The notes under the pieces: generated by a model | What the model was told of the DNA's origin: nothing | The model's database searches: none | What the model saw: the letters and a program-made list of their open reading frames with translations, nothing else | Source of the DNA: Alentia gelatinosa | Lineage: Eukaryota; Annelida; Polychaeta; Phyllodocida; Polynoidae | Direction: 5' to 3' | Length of the DNA: 64,000 nucleotides | NCBI GenBank assembly: GCA_950022655.1 | Contig: OX465584.1 | Location: forward strand, 48,466,723 to 48,530,722 | In this document: positions 1 to 14,200 of the stretch, one piece after another | Position numbering within the stretch: the stretch's first letter is position 1 | How the letters are laid out: every line of letters starts with the position of its first letter | Program-made: the position numbers and the translations under genes

Positions 1-234
1 AGCCTATCACAGTCCTGGGAATGTGATAGGCTTTGGATTAACGATAAAAAAAACTTCTCTAAGCGCTGTCTTCAGCGAAGCATAATGTGGTCTATGGTCC
101 GAGACTGCCCTTAGAATAAGAGGTCCCAGTTTTCCGTATTCCAATTTTCATACTCTACTAAATATGTATAGTATAAAAGAGACGAGGCGACGTCTGTTCC
201 CTGTGCTGATGCTACCTTGAATGGCAGTCTAAGA

Positions 235-480
235 ACTTTATATCAGCCTTCTCAACGGGCTAGCCAGTATGGTAGCTCATACTCAACGGGATAAATAGAT
301 AACTATTTCCAGGTTGATATAAAATCAGAAACGTATCCATGCTTGGCCTGAGTCCCTGTTCAACCCGTTTGGAGTGCATCAGAATATTCACTCGGCTATC
401 GCCTCGTTCATATTACTCTGCACTCCAAACTCGATGGCAGACGAGGACACAGACCAAACACTCGTCAATTTCTTTCTTAG
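235..480. repeat. Dispersed repeat, copy 1 (other copy 60590-60830)
   Basis: Shares CTCATACTCAACGGGATAAA, TTTCCAGGTTGATATAAAAT, CCCGTTTGGAGTGCATCAGA and the end CAATTTCTTTCTTAG with 60590-60830 in the same orientation. The core holds an inverted GTTTGGAGTG. It explains the short frames here. Confidence 0.85.
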
Positions 481-1130
481 TACCCAACCACCGTAACCAT
501 GTACACTTGTGGATGCATCATCACTTCCTGGGGTCACAAGTCTCCCTGCGTTAAAACGAGATTGTTAATCACACTAATCATGCCCCCCCCCCCCCCCAAG
601 AAACAATTTGTATTAGAGATAAGAAGTGGGGATAAACAGGATTCGGAACTTTTCCAGATTTTATTTCTAGACCTCACTAACATCTCTATGATAAGGACAG
701 ATGCATGTGACTCAGACGGTAGTTACAATGTAACTCTAAGTAGAATTTTTAACCTATTAATGATACAAATAAGGAACCTAATTTTAGGTTTAGACATTTA
801 TTCAATATAATCGCACATAGCTTTAGTTGTGTATCTTGATGTTTCTCAAATCACTGACTTGTGTAGTTAAGCTACGGAGAGGCAGTCACTATTTGTAATA
901 TCCAGTTGTTCAGTGTCTAGATGTCATGCTTAGATTTTTCCAATTTTGATATTTTTTATTAGCACATAATTCATCAACAATCAGATGGTTTTACATTATG
1001 GCTGGTATTTATATATCTCTGCCTAGGTTGTCTGGAGCTACACATATTTTTGTTTTAACTGAAAAATTGGAAGAAATTATGATTTTACCTCTTCAAAAGA
1101 GACCTGAGGAACTTTACTCAGACAGTACGT

Positions 1131-1443
1131 CCATTTCGTATTATTCTATACCTAAAACGGCGAAATTCTACCCAGTCACATGATATCTTGTGATAAATAC
1201 GTCATGGGTAGCAGGGGGCAGTATGTGTAGCTCATACGGCTATAGGAATATAATACGGAAACTGGCTGACTGTCATTGTATATCGAATATACACAGTAGA
1301 ATTGTTGACCAGATATATCCCATGCCATTGCAGATGGACATATTTGATAGACAATTTTACCAATATTTTTTTACGTACGAGGTCAGTCAGCCTAATTTTT
1401 GTTTTTTAATAGCGGGCTAGACGATATGGCCACAGGTATATAA
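1131..1443. mobile_element. MITE-like element, ATATACCTG family
   Basis: Ends with inverted ATTCTATACCTAAAA and CAGGTATATAATGATA. Related ends and CCCAGTCACATGATATC-like text recur at 17730-17870 and elsewhere in the window. Confidence 0.6.
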
Positions 1444-1485
1444 TGATATAGAAGACTGCAACAAAATATAAATGGGTCCCTTATC

Positions 1486-1850
1486 ATTATCCTACCCCTA
1501 ATAAAAAACCGCCATAGACTTTACATAGGCAAATTTTATGTCGCAGGCCGTGACATAAAGTGTTTTTTATGCCACTAGAGTAATAAAATTATTGACCAAT
1601 CAGACAGTAGGATGTCAGCTACTATGAAAAAAGTTCTGTTGGTCGTTGAGTCAATATTTATCTTTTAGTAATACAAAAGCAGAGACGGGGTAGGATAAAT
1701 ACGAAACGGAACTCGAGTTAGACTTGTCAGTGTCTATGCCACTCTGGTCAGGTCTGCTCCTCACTACACTCGGCTACGCCTCGTGTAGTAATACACGACC
1801 TGCCCATCGGGGCATAAACATTGTCAAGTCTAACTCTCGTTCGGTTTCTA
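1486..1850. mobile_element. Inverted-repeat element plus palindrome, copy 1
   Basis: Terminal ATTATCCTACCCC (1486-1498) and its inverse (1687-1700) bound a 215-bp segment. It abuts a palindrome with 39-nt arms (1702-1740 and 1811-1849) around a 70-nt loop. A second copy is at 46974-47340, where the loop is in the opposite orientation. Confidence 0.85.
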
Positions 1851-2222
1851 CTAAGTATTGACACATATTCCCCTGTATAGTATGTTCATATCATACGCCA
1901 GATTGAAGAGACACAAAAGCAAGAATAGGTTTGAAAACTTATTCCTTAACTTATTGCACTTTTCATTATTTTCTTTGGAGAATTAGTGAAAGGAGAACCC
2001 AAGCGACCCCAGGCCTGTGGCCCGGTTTAGCCTGGTTTACGGTATTTTCATAGACCCGATTCTTTCTGATCATTGATCAGTATGAATCAGTGCAAAATAG
2101 TCAATCTTTTATAGTCTATAAAGCGTACACGTTACATATAATTCTCAATCCACTGCACCTTAGCTAATAATACATTCTTAAAAAAATCACAAAAGTGGAA
2201 AACTACTTATGTTCTAATACAG

Positions 2223-2294
2223 ACTTCCTGGAGGTGCCCGGGTCGCACCCACCACGTCGCAGCTCGGAATCTGAGCTCCGTGACCGTCCACGAG
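2223..2294 (+). CDS. C2CD5: C2CD5 exon a (72 nt, enters with 2 nt, leaves with 1 nt)
   Basis: Acceptor ctaatacag and donor gtactg. It encodes a Ser/Arg-rich linker, FLEVPGSHPPRRSSESEL, matching the low-complexity phospho-rich linker found in vertebrate C2CD5 before the second half of the protein. Phase fits the next exon exactly (one base left over, two bases needed). The linker is poorly conserved, so support is phase, splice sites and composition rather than alignment. Confidence 0.7.
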
Positions 2295-5200
2295 GTACTG
2301 AGAGTTAGTCATAAGGGGGTGTTCCATTGAGCCTGTGAAAATGTTGAAAAAACGATGTGTATTCGCTAAATATCACACAGCGATAACCAGACATCGGCCA
2401 TTGAGCCAGGTATAAACACTGGTACAATGGTGCTGTGCAACATGATGTCGCGCGGCGATTGCCCGATGTCGGTTATCTAACCCTTCAAATATTTTGTATT
2501 TATCCACGGCTCAATTACCTATGTTTTTTGCATTGCCACTTTAAATAGATGCTTACACAAAAACAGTTACATATTGTTTTGCATAGGTTTGCAGTTTTTA
2601 AAAGATGGAATCATCAAAATGAAGGAGTGAATATACACCTTCCTCTTGTAATCCTTTAGAATAAAAATAACACCACAGTGCCAATCGAAAACTAAAGAAA
2701 TTTCGAACGCCTCACTGCCATTGAAATGAAATGATAAATTAGCGATTGTCGGCTCCCTTTAACCACACAACATTGGTCAGCCCTATTTTTCCAATAAGGG
2801 TGTACGTTTGTAAACTATAAAGGCTTGATTCCATTTAGCTGAAATATGTCCCGATCCTAATTGGGTCATGTTAAATCCCTATCCGGATCAGGGCTAAAGC
2901 AGCCTCCTGATTTGTGCTCAAGTGGTAAACGGCACCAGTGGAATCAAGCCTTGAAAAAATATGGCACACACCGGATGATATCTCAATGACGTTGAATTTT
3001 CGCCAGCGCAGTGGAACACCCCTTTTACTGGCCTCCTGACACCTACATACTACCACCACACACGTGTTCCACTCACACCCAGTAACACGTTTACAGTCCG
3101 TTTACAATTCAAATTGTAGGTTTGTTCAGTGAAGTTTGCTTGATCCAAGATGGGTTTCCCCCCGAAAGCGCTGTAGAATACCAGCATGTGTGCAGTGTTG
3201 GCTTTAAGAAAACTACACGATAACAGCAAAGTTGTCATCATAGTCCCCAGGCAGTTGTTGCTTTTCTTGATATTTTTTATGTGATAGTGGTTTTGTTGTT
3301 GAAAGGGCTGGACTTGTTTGGCTTTAAAGTTACTGACATTGTTGGAGTAAACTATAAAAGGGTTCTTATTATGCAAACACTTCAAATGTGGTTATGTTGG
3401 TGTCATGATGATTTATAGGTTTCACATGGAATGAATTCTCTTAACATCAGATGACGATATTATTAAAGTGCATCTGATGTTAGTTGTGTATTCACAGTCC
3501 ACACGCTTATAATACATTATCTGAAAGTTATTTGTTGTTTACATTGGTATATCTATTGCTAATCCTTTGGTTAAGAAATTATATATAAATCGGGTAATAT
3601 ATCACTTTCCTCGGGATTTCTTTAAAAGAAATCCTATTACTCATAGAATATATTCAACTTTATAGACATGGTATATTTGTATGTTTTCTTGGTTTTATTT
3701 CATCTTTTCTTTAACTCCTATAGTTCATGCAGACTATGATTCGTCATTCTAAGACTACTTTATTCATTTTCTTCAGGGATTCTTAAAACAGGAAGTTTGT
3801 TGTCCCTTCATTTCTACCTAAAGAATTTGAGTCTTGAATTAGAATGTTATATATTTGCGTTTCCTTCATGTTGTAAGTTCATTTTGATCTTGTTGCCGTC
3901 ATATTAAACAATATGATTATTTTATTATCTGGTTTATTATCATTTCTTCTGAGTATTTACTAGTAGATAATTCCCAGATGGAATATAAGACCCCTTTTGA
4001 AAGTTGTATTGCCTTGTAGGGAGCAGTCTTGCCGGAAGTAGCGGAAGCGGAAGTGGTGGCGGTGGCGCGCGTGCACCGTTTCACCGCCCGCCACTCCAGC
4101 AACAAAGTATCGACATGTTGGTAAGTAAAATCATGTTCTACCATTTATTTTTTTATTCTAACTAATATGTCGGACCCCCCCCCCCCCCCCCCCAAATTAA
4201 AAAAAAAGAAGATAAAACGAAAAAAAGAAGGTATAATTACGATAGGTTGCTTGAGCCGTGATTACTGCATTTATTTTCTTTTTAATTCTTAATTTGTTCC
4301 TATGTATTGTGTAATTGGAAAATAGATTTTATATATAGCGTATAGTAGTAGCATGGATAGTGTATTCTCTGAGTTTTATGTCCATGGTAGTAGACATCAC
4401 ATGATAAGTAAAAGTAATTGATAAAACCAAAAGTCGATATGTTTTCATAAGCACATGACTGATGAATGAATCTGCAGATAATTTGTGAACTCCTGAACTT
4501 GAGATACTCCCTATGATTATATAGCTTGACCATTTACATCCTTGTTTTGAGGATATTGGCAAAAATCCCGCCGTAAAAAGAACTGAAAAAGAGCATCCTA
4601 AAGGCATGTCAGGAAAATGTGACATTTTCTTATAGAGAAATAGACAACTAAAGGCACCATAATTAAGCAGCTTAACCCTTTAAGGACGCCCACCTGCGCA
4701 AAGTTGCGTACACGGGGATAGGTACCAGTGTTAGAATATACTTCTCGGGAACGGGGACATTGTCATCTGACCTCAGAATTTGAAGGTTCAACACGTGATA
4801 TGATACATCATCCTTGATATTTGTATTTCTTTTATTTTGAAATCTAAGATACGATAATAGACCTACAATCTGTGCAATTTTAAAGTTTATTAATACCTTT
4901 ATAAGTTTATTGAAACCTTGATAAAGTCCATGTAATGCACGAAACATCGGTTCCTGAATAAAATGCCAACTCTTAACAAAGGTATCTCATGTAGTTGTAT
5001 TGTTTCCTTACTAGAAATATTTATCAATAAATCATTTTAATAAAAATACTTTTTAGTATATTCAGTAAATGATGCCTTACAGTATCATCCGTCCTTTTAA
5101 GGTTAATCAAACAATCCGATTCAGAACATTTCGTCTGTGGTAATATTGATGGCTCAGTGTTTGGTCACTACTATTTCTGTAATAACATGATGCTTGGCCT

Positions 5201-8200
5201 TCAAGAGTAATTTAGCAGTTTGCCCTTAAACAATGTTTTAGTCAAAACAAGTATACTATTCAGAAAGAAATTAAGATGCGTTTCCCGTGATTACCTTTAT
5301 CTCCTAAAATTGTAAATCTTCACCACACATCACATATGCATATCAGATGAAAACCCAGAAATACCGAAATGTTATTCTAGCCTATTAACATTAGACACAC
5401 TTTTAAATAGAATTCTTGGAAGATTTAATTGTTGTTTTTAGAAATACATTCATTACTTTGCGTACTGTATAATAAAATTGCACACTCTCACTGTTTTTTT
5501 TTTCACTTCAAACAATCAGGACATTAAACTTGTGGTCAGTCGCTTTGTGTAATTGAGTGAATAGCTTAATCACCTTGTTGCTGGTATATTCATATTTAAG
5601 GTTAGGTTCGCTATTCCCTTGATTTGTCCTGTTTCCGGAAAGTCATAAGCCCATTGGAGTTAGGTGTTCAAGTTTTGTGTTCCACTGCTTCTGCTTTTCA
5701 TCATTCTAACAAACTTATATTGTCACACTGGAACCTTCCCCGTCCCCCACTGTTGCATCGCAAAAGTACCACATTATATCTGCCCTCTTGATGCATTGCG
5801 AAAGTACCACAGTATATCTGTCCTCCCTAATGCATTGCTAAAGTACCGCAGTATTGCTGTCCTACATCCATTATGAGAGTTCTGCAGTATTTATGGTCAT
5901 CTTAATGCATCACAAAAGTACCTCAGTATTTCGGTCCTCCCTGATGCATTGCAGAAGCACTGCAGCATTTTTGTCCACCATGATGTACTGCAAAAGTATG
6001 CAGTATTTTTGTTATCCCTTATGCATCACAAAAGTACAGCAGTATTTTAGTCATATCCGATGCTTCTTTTTTTTTAAGTGTCGCAGTATTCCTGTCCTCC
6101 CTCATACATTGCAAATGCACCGCAGTATTTCTGCCCTCCCTGATGTATTGAAAAAATACCGCAGAATTTCCATCCTCCTCAATGCATTTTAAAAGTATCA
6201 CAGCATTTCCGTCAGCCCACCTGCATTGCAAAAGTACCTCAGTATTTCTGTCCTCCCCGATGCATTGCAAAGGTACCACCGTATTCCCATCCTTGATGCA
6301 TTGCAAAAGTACCACAGTATTTCCGTCATCCTCGATGCACTGCAAAAGTACCACAGTAAAAGAAATGCTAATCCCCGGAATGATCTCAATGCCCACATTG
6401 TGTGCCTGTCCTTTGATTGGTATACGGGTGGATTTATACGTGGAGCATGGACGCCGTATCATGTGAGTCCGTGTCAGTCGCTCATTCTGTAATTTTGGTA
6501 TCCAGGTAACATGCGCCTCCGTTTTCCTAAAGGTAAACATTAAGAAAAGACCACTCTGCATGTTGTTTGTTGTGGCGGCACTCTCCTTGTGAGCAGAAGG
6601 TGCCTGTGTGAGCAGATCTGTGAGCGCTGGCCTCACAGTGAGCAGCTCCCAGTGTGAAACCCTGACCTCCTCATCTAGATCAACTGTTTGTTTCCTCAGG
6701 CATGAGAATTTCTGCGGATTTCTGCTGGATTTTCGTTCACTAGGGATAATTCTGAAATTAGGGTAAATGCAGCCAGATAATCTTTTGCTCCAAATCAAAT
6801 AGCCCAATTCACGAAATTAACACGCTTATAAGAATTAGAAAAAAGGGAAATTAACCCTGAGAGATGCTCTCATAATCACTAGAAAAACTGAAATTCTAGG
6901 CACTTTGGGCGGGGGGAGGGAGGCCCCCTGTGCCCCCGCCAGGGCGCTATTCCAGCGCCCCTGCTGGGGGCCTTATGGCGGCCCCCGAACCCCCTCCCAA
7001 TTTTTATGTTTGAAAATAGACAATGCCATTCTCATGCCTGATTCCTGTATCCTTCTCACTCTCCGACCATAGACATGGTCAATACGCGTGAGATATACCT
7101 CTGCCTGGAGAGTGTGTTCTTCTGTGAAGCCCGGTTCGCCTGTAACTCCTTTATTGCGATGCATTAACAAATTTAAGGTGGATAGATATGATAATGATAC
7201 ATGTTGTTTTCTTGATTGAAATTGGGTTCTTAATATCCAAATTTTATATCAAAGTTGTGGACTCTTGACAGATGAAAAGAGTTATCACGGAAACAAAAAA
7301 GAAATATAATGTTGAATTATGTTCCTTTGCATTATGATTTATTTCGAATTTTGATTTAAAAAAAACCCACAATTATCACGAAAAGAAAATGTCAAATTAT
7401 GTTCCTTTGCAGTATGATTTATTTTGATTTTTGTATAAAGATCTTGTATTCTTCGTCGAGCAGTAACTTATTCGTTGTAGACGTTGATAAATTGAACCGG
7501 GCTAGGAGTATGTTATAGATTGGCCAGTGGTTGGCATGAGGTATGTGTAACTGTGGATCCCTCTCCTTAGCACTGTCAACTGTGGACCAGTGATATACAG
7601 TGATAGACAGACGTAGACAACTCATCTGAGGTCTCTCTCTGGGCGATTTGATGTCTGTGCGTGTTTTTTGTTCCCGGAAATGTGATGCCGCAGACAGAAG
7701 GACATATTTCCGGGACAATAGACCAAGAACAGTCATCAATTCCCCCCAGAGTAAATACGTTCCCTTATTATTATACATGTATACCTGAAAATTATTTAAA
7801 AAGAACGCCATGTTAATTGATTACATGTTAGCGGTCATTCACTATGGCCATCAGATGCGAACATTATTGATACTGCACCCCTAGCACCATAGATGTTCGA
7901 CCACAATATAAGTATATTATCATATTCACTCTTTGAGATTTTTTTCCCTTATTTTTTGTGGTAGCGGTAGCTGCCATAGAAAGAACACACAGCCCCAACC
8001 AAGCCATAACTTTAAATTTAGTTAGAATACAAACGCAATGGGGGTAAATCTATATTATTCAGTTTCTGTATGTTCTGTTTGATAACTACGTTTTTCCATT
8101 ATAATTTTATATTAAAGTTTATGGTTTGTCGTGAACGAACTAATTTGCATGTTTTCAGTTTGTATCCCACAGTATTTGCCACTTATGAAGTTCATATTCT

Positions 8201-11200
8201 AAAAGGAGTAAAGAGGAGTTATTATAGAGGAAATACTGTTATTATAGAGGAAACCTATAGAGGTTTAGGGTCTGAGCTCGTATCCCATAGAGTTTGAATC
8301 GCATAGTAATTCACAAGGCAAAACCGCACGAATTACATAGCAATTCGAATGAGATAGGATGGAGCTCTGACCCTAAACTTGAATGGGTTTCTGAATTTAT
8401 CTCACCCTTCACATTGACTAATGGGCTCACATTTGTGAAATAATCCCCCATTGGATATTTTTCATAGATGTCTCATGGGCATTAGATAGGAGTTCTTAAT
8501 GTTAAGTCTATGGGGGGAGATACCAGGGGTGAGATAAAAACTGAAGGTACTACTCCCGTGTGGCAAGAAATGCAGAGCATGGAATACACGAGTTGTTGCA
8601 GCACATAGTCCAGAGTTTTGCACAAATCCCTCTATTTGAACCCCAAACATCATATATCTGAAGGGATTATTTTCTGGTTTTATTGTCATCAATATTTCGG
8701 AATTTATGCAAAAAGGGAGAGTTAACTCATGAGTAAGTCAGCCAGATATTGCCAAGCAGATTTCGCATATTTTTTTTCTATCCTAGAAAACTGTTCCCTG
8801 TATTTACTTTAAATCATATATACTTCTATCTCAGGGGTGAAGTAATAAACAACTCTTTTAATTTACTGCTAAATGCTAAGCTAAACACCACTTGGATATT
8901 CTGCGCTAGCAATGCTTCATACATTTATCGCTGTTCAGTTAATTTTTTACTCTGATAAGTTGTACATTTTCATTGTTTTAAGGCTTGGTTCCATTTACTG
9001 AATTATGTCCTGATCCTGCTCAGACCATGTCGGGTCCCTATTGAGATCAGGGCTGAAGCAGCCTCCCGATTAGGACCAGAATGGTGACAGGTATCAAATT
9101 TGGTCAAATGGAATAAAGCCTTTACGATGAGTGACTATTTGCCTTGATTTAGCACCATTTAGCTGTTAGCAGCTCAGATGCCAAATTTAGCTGTGATTTA
9201 AATGCTAAGGCTTAGTGTACATTTAGTGCGATCCAAATCTATGTATTGGATGTAACTCATTGTAAAATCTCTTGCTACAGGAGTATCCATTCTTCACAAT
9301 GAAGTCGTTCTCGCCGGGCTTCCTCGTGCATATTGGTGGCGTGGTGGCTGCTCGCTCCGTCAAACTCCTCGACCGGATCCATAATCCTGGTAAATGTTGC
9401 TAGACTTTAACCACTTTAATTATTTGATTCAAACTCATCCACTGGATTTATAATACTGAAAAGTGCCGCTAGACTTTAACCAATTTAATCATAAGATTCA
9501 AACTCCTCAACTGGATCCATAATCCTGGTAAGTGTCGCTAGGCGTTAACCATTGTAATGAATTAGGTATAAATTCGAGTTCACGAGGCGTTCGCTGTTTT
9601 TGCTTTTGGTGGCCATCCATAAAGTATGTATGCACCCCGGGGTCAAAACTTTCGGAAATTTTACATATGCTCCTTCTTTATTCTGTTGCGTACGACATTG
9701 AGAGTAGGGTGGGGTGGAGTCCAAACTTTCGGAATTTTTGCGTACATACTTTATGGATGGCCCCTTTTCGTTTAGGCTCTCTGTCATTGTGAAATTGTGT
9801 CATTGTGAAATTCTTTAATTGGATTCAACGCGGGGTGTCCCTTAAGCGGGATTTACTGTACTTACATTGTACATACACCTAAATATATATCTATTAAAAA
9901 GTAAATTTGATGGGGGGGTTTTTCCAGATGAACCGGAAACACGTGACGCCTGGTGGACGGAGCTGCGCACTGAGATTCGCTCGCACGCACGCGCACTGGG
10001 CTGCCATGCCGTGATTGGTTATAGCGAGCAGACAACCATATGGTGAGTGTCCTATCTTATATGACAGTTCTACCAACAGGAGTTAGCACAAATACTTTTA
10101 ATTCTAAGATATATTATAATATGTTTATATGTATATTTTCTTTATTCAGTCTAGTATTACATGGTTATGTTGGTTTGCATACTTCATATAAATGTACATG
10201 TATATTCGGTTTTAGATTCACCTTAGATCAGTAGGAATCCATAGATTCTGGTGTTCATGGATGAGTATCCCTGCTTTACTTTTTTATAATAAAATCTTTA
10301 AATTTCACCATTAGAAAAAAATATAGTAGAAAAATTTAGGACCAGATACTTGATGAGTGGAATTTAGTAACTGGATGAGATATCCAGGTGCTGCAATTTC
10401 ATTCCCCCACTTCATATCCTGCTAATGACAACCAAGTCATTCCTGCAGTCATTGGGACTGTGTTACAAGGTGCTACTATGTTTTATTTCAGTGATGAGAT
10501 TATCATTCTGTCTGCGATGGGCACTGCGGCCATCGTGAACCTGCGCGCTGACCCGGACAGCGTGGTGCGTAACAACCTGCTCACCATGTCGCTCGACCGC
10601 ACCACCTTCGAGCGCGAGAAGGACAAGGAGAGAAAACTCCACGTGGACGTGAATTTAGCCAACCAGGCGGCAGCACACAGGATGTCACAGCTCTCCGACT
10701 GGTAACCCTCTCTCACTACTTAACTCCAGAGATGGCAGTTTTTTATATTCCAAGGAAATCCTTGTTTTCATTTACAGTTTACTTCTTTTTTTTCTTGTGT
10801 AAAGTAAAACAAGGAGAGAACCCAGCTCACACATCCCAGCCCCATTCCATGTGTTTTCCATGTTTCTCAGTTTCTCTGAGCCGGTAAATTTCACGTATTT
10901 TCACAGAAAATAGTCCGAGTTTGTTTTTGATTATACATGGATATTTTGTTAGATGGTAAGTAATTGCAAATTCTATATGAATGTACAACTAACTTTTATA
11001 ATCATTTAAAATCGAAGCAATACTGCCAACTGAACCTTTTAGAAATGAATATACACATGTGTATAGATTAGATTTTATTGGAATCCTGCAGGCAGTAATT
11101 GCAGGGCGTCGGTTGGCAGTATTTTTCCGGATTATACACCATAACCATGTTTAGCACACACCCGACGATGTTAACATTTTCGTCGGGTCAATGGGACACT

Positions 11201-14200
11201 CCCTTAAAGGCCCCCTCCTCCCCGATTAGGGCCTGGATGGTTATCAGCATCAAATTCAGACCAATGAAATCAAGCCTTTATAGTGTATTCTTTTATATTT
11301 TGCTCATGTTTTCATATTACAGGGATACCAGTATTCTGGTTATTTATAGTTTTCGTGTTTTTTGTTGTTGTTGCTCTTCTAAATGATATTTTTTCATATA
11401 TGTATGAAATCTTAATTATAATAAACATATATATATATTGGAAATTAACCAAGTTTGACAATGTTTTAGAGCGTAGGACAAGACTAATGACCTGCTGGGC
11501 AGATTGGACATTCATTTAGTATTTTTTCCCAAGACCTACCACTTATCTAGTTAATTCTTTAGTATCGCACTCAATGAACGAATACAGGAAATACAGTAGA
11601 AACCTGCCTAACGGACACCCCGCGTAAGTGGTCACCCCGCGTAAACGGAGACCCCGCGTAAGCGGAGACCCCGCGTAAGCGGACACCCCGCGTAAGCGAA
11701 CACCCCGCGTAAGCGAACACCCCGCGTAAGCGGACACCCCGCGTTAACGGACACTTTTGCTTGGAACGGACCTCTCTATTAGATGTTTATTTTAACCTCG
11801 GGGGGTTCTACTGTAACCAATTTATTGATATGTGGAATAACCCTCCCCTCTACTATAACTAGACCATGAAGAGGTAGTGATACATGTTTGTTATATCTAG
11901 CATATTGTCTGATTGTTTTCTGTTTCTTTGCAGTGACCATGGTGCTGTGATTCCGCAATGTTCCCTCTGCCACATTCCGTATAACGAAAACTCACTGCCC
12001 TACCCTGTCAACCTGTCTAGCTGCTGTGTGTGCCGGTAAGTCCCGCTGCTTCATTCCATATCACAAAAGCCCTACCCTGTCAGCCTGTCTAGTTGCTGCG
12101 GTAAGTCATTTCCTACGGCCATGTTATTGATAAAGAAAACCCTACCCTGTCAACCTGTCTAGCCGCTGCAGTAAGTCATTTACCGTTGCCTCATTCCATA
12201 TAACGAAAGCCCTACCCTGTCAGCCTATCTACCTGCTGCACTAAGTCATTTCCTGCTGCCACGTTCTGTATAATGAAATCCCTACCCTGTCAACCTGTCT
12301 ACCTGCTGCATCAAGTCATTTCCTACTGCCACGTTCTGTATAATGAAATCCCTACCTTATCAGCCTACCTAGATGCTGTGGTAAATCATTTCCCACTGCC
12401 TCATTTCCTATAATGAAAGCCCTACCCTGTTAGCCTGTCTAGTTGCTGCGTGTTGGTAGGTCATTTTCTGTTGCCACATTCCACATAACAACAACTCCCT
12501 GCTCTACCCTGTGCCAATAAGTATTAAAAGATCGCCCAGGTGGCGCCACTGTCAATTGTAAGATTGTTTTTGAAATTGAAATTTTTATTTTTTCGCTCAT
12601 TTGATTTAATAGAAATTTGATGTTGGAATTGTTCTTTTGAATAAACAATTGGAGTGGGCAGTACACACCCAGTTGTATACCTATCTGGAGGACCAAAGTT
12701 ATTTTTTTACGAATCAATTTGGGTTCAGAATGAAACGAAGTACCGGGGGGGCTGTTTTTAAGCTTGTCCAGTTCCTATCGGAATCTGACAATGCGAAAGC
12801 CATTTCAATAGCCATATATATAGACGTTAAAAAGGCGTTCGACTGTGTTGATCATGAATTGTTAATTTATAAGTTATTCGAAGCGGGTTTAGGGCCGAAG
12901 TTTATTTGCTGGTTTGAGAATTATTTGAAGGATAGGTCATATTTCACTAGATATGGCGATGGGCAGTCTGTACAACAAGATGTAAAATTCGGGGTACCAC
13001 AGGGCTCCATACTGGGCCCTTTGTTATTCCTTATTTTTGTGAACGACTTGCCTGCATGCTTACCCGATAACTGTTTTGCAAGTATGTACGCTGACGTGGT
13101 CGTGGTAAGGGACCCAACCCTCATAGAAACAGAAGTAAAGATCCAAAATGCGGTGAATAAGTTGTATGAGTGGTATAACTCCAACAAATTGACGATTAAT
13201 GTGAAAAAAACAAAGATCATGTACCATGGTAGCAAGACTAAAATACGAAAAGAAAATAGGGGTAGTCTTATTTTAGGTAATATAATCATAGATGCGGTAG
13301 ATGAAATAAACTATTTGGGAGCCCTTATTGACACAGAACTAAATTTTAATAAGCACGGAATGAAGTTATTGGGAATGTTGCATGACAAGTGTGCTGTATT
13401 TCGCAGGGTGAGAAGACTTATGAACAAGGAAACGGCCTTAAAAGTAGTTACCACATGCTTGCTGCCTATGGTAGATCATTGTTCTTTTTTGGTAGAAGGG
13501 AGTAGTAAAGATGTTAAAAACAAAATTGATCGGGGAGTTTTCAGAGCTTTAAGGATAGCGATAGGTAAAGAGGCATATAGGGATGGGAGGTTTATATCAA
13601 CGGAAGAATTATTAGGTATGTGTAAGGTTCGTATGCCCAGTGTAAGACGTATGTTATTGCTAGAAGGTGTGATTAAAAACTTACGGGATCAATCGCTAAT
13701 TGAGCAAGTCGCCTATGTAGAAGGCCGAATACAGACACGACAACTAGCAAAGTGTTTGCTTGCATTACCACGTCCTAGGAAGGAGAAATTCAGAAAATCT
13801 GCTGTATATTTGGGAATTAACCTTTGGAACAGCCTACCTGTAGATCTTCATTATGATTGTTCAAAAGCTAAATTTAAAAAAGGTATCTTGGAACTTTTGT
13901 TAGACCAAATTGCCCAATAAGATGGTGTCTACTCGATTGTAATAACTGTGGTTTAGGATAAAGAATGAATCTCCACCAATTCCTGGATCACACATGAGGT
14001 GGTACACTGTATATATGTTAGTTCAAATCATTTGGACGTCGGTTGATTATTACTGTAATGAAGCTGTTACTGAGTTAAACCTGATCATGGACCATACAAG
14101 CTCCATGGACAAATAACACCGTATCTAAAAACTTATGGACAGTTAACAGTTGGATGTAATCTACCCACAGGACCATTTAAGGATATACAATGTTAATAAC

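Noticed and set aside
339..810. Two short plus-strand frames near the left edge
   Set aside because: They fall in a dispersed repeat and across a C-run; no match to missing C2CD5 N-terminal exons.
5740..6362. Another exon-boundary array
   Set aside because: No exon within kilobases and no match to any junction of the genes in this window.
6019..6807. Minus-strand frame of 262 codons
   Set aside because: More than half is translation of the 44-bp minisatellite; no start context, splice logic or similarity to a protein.
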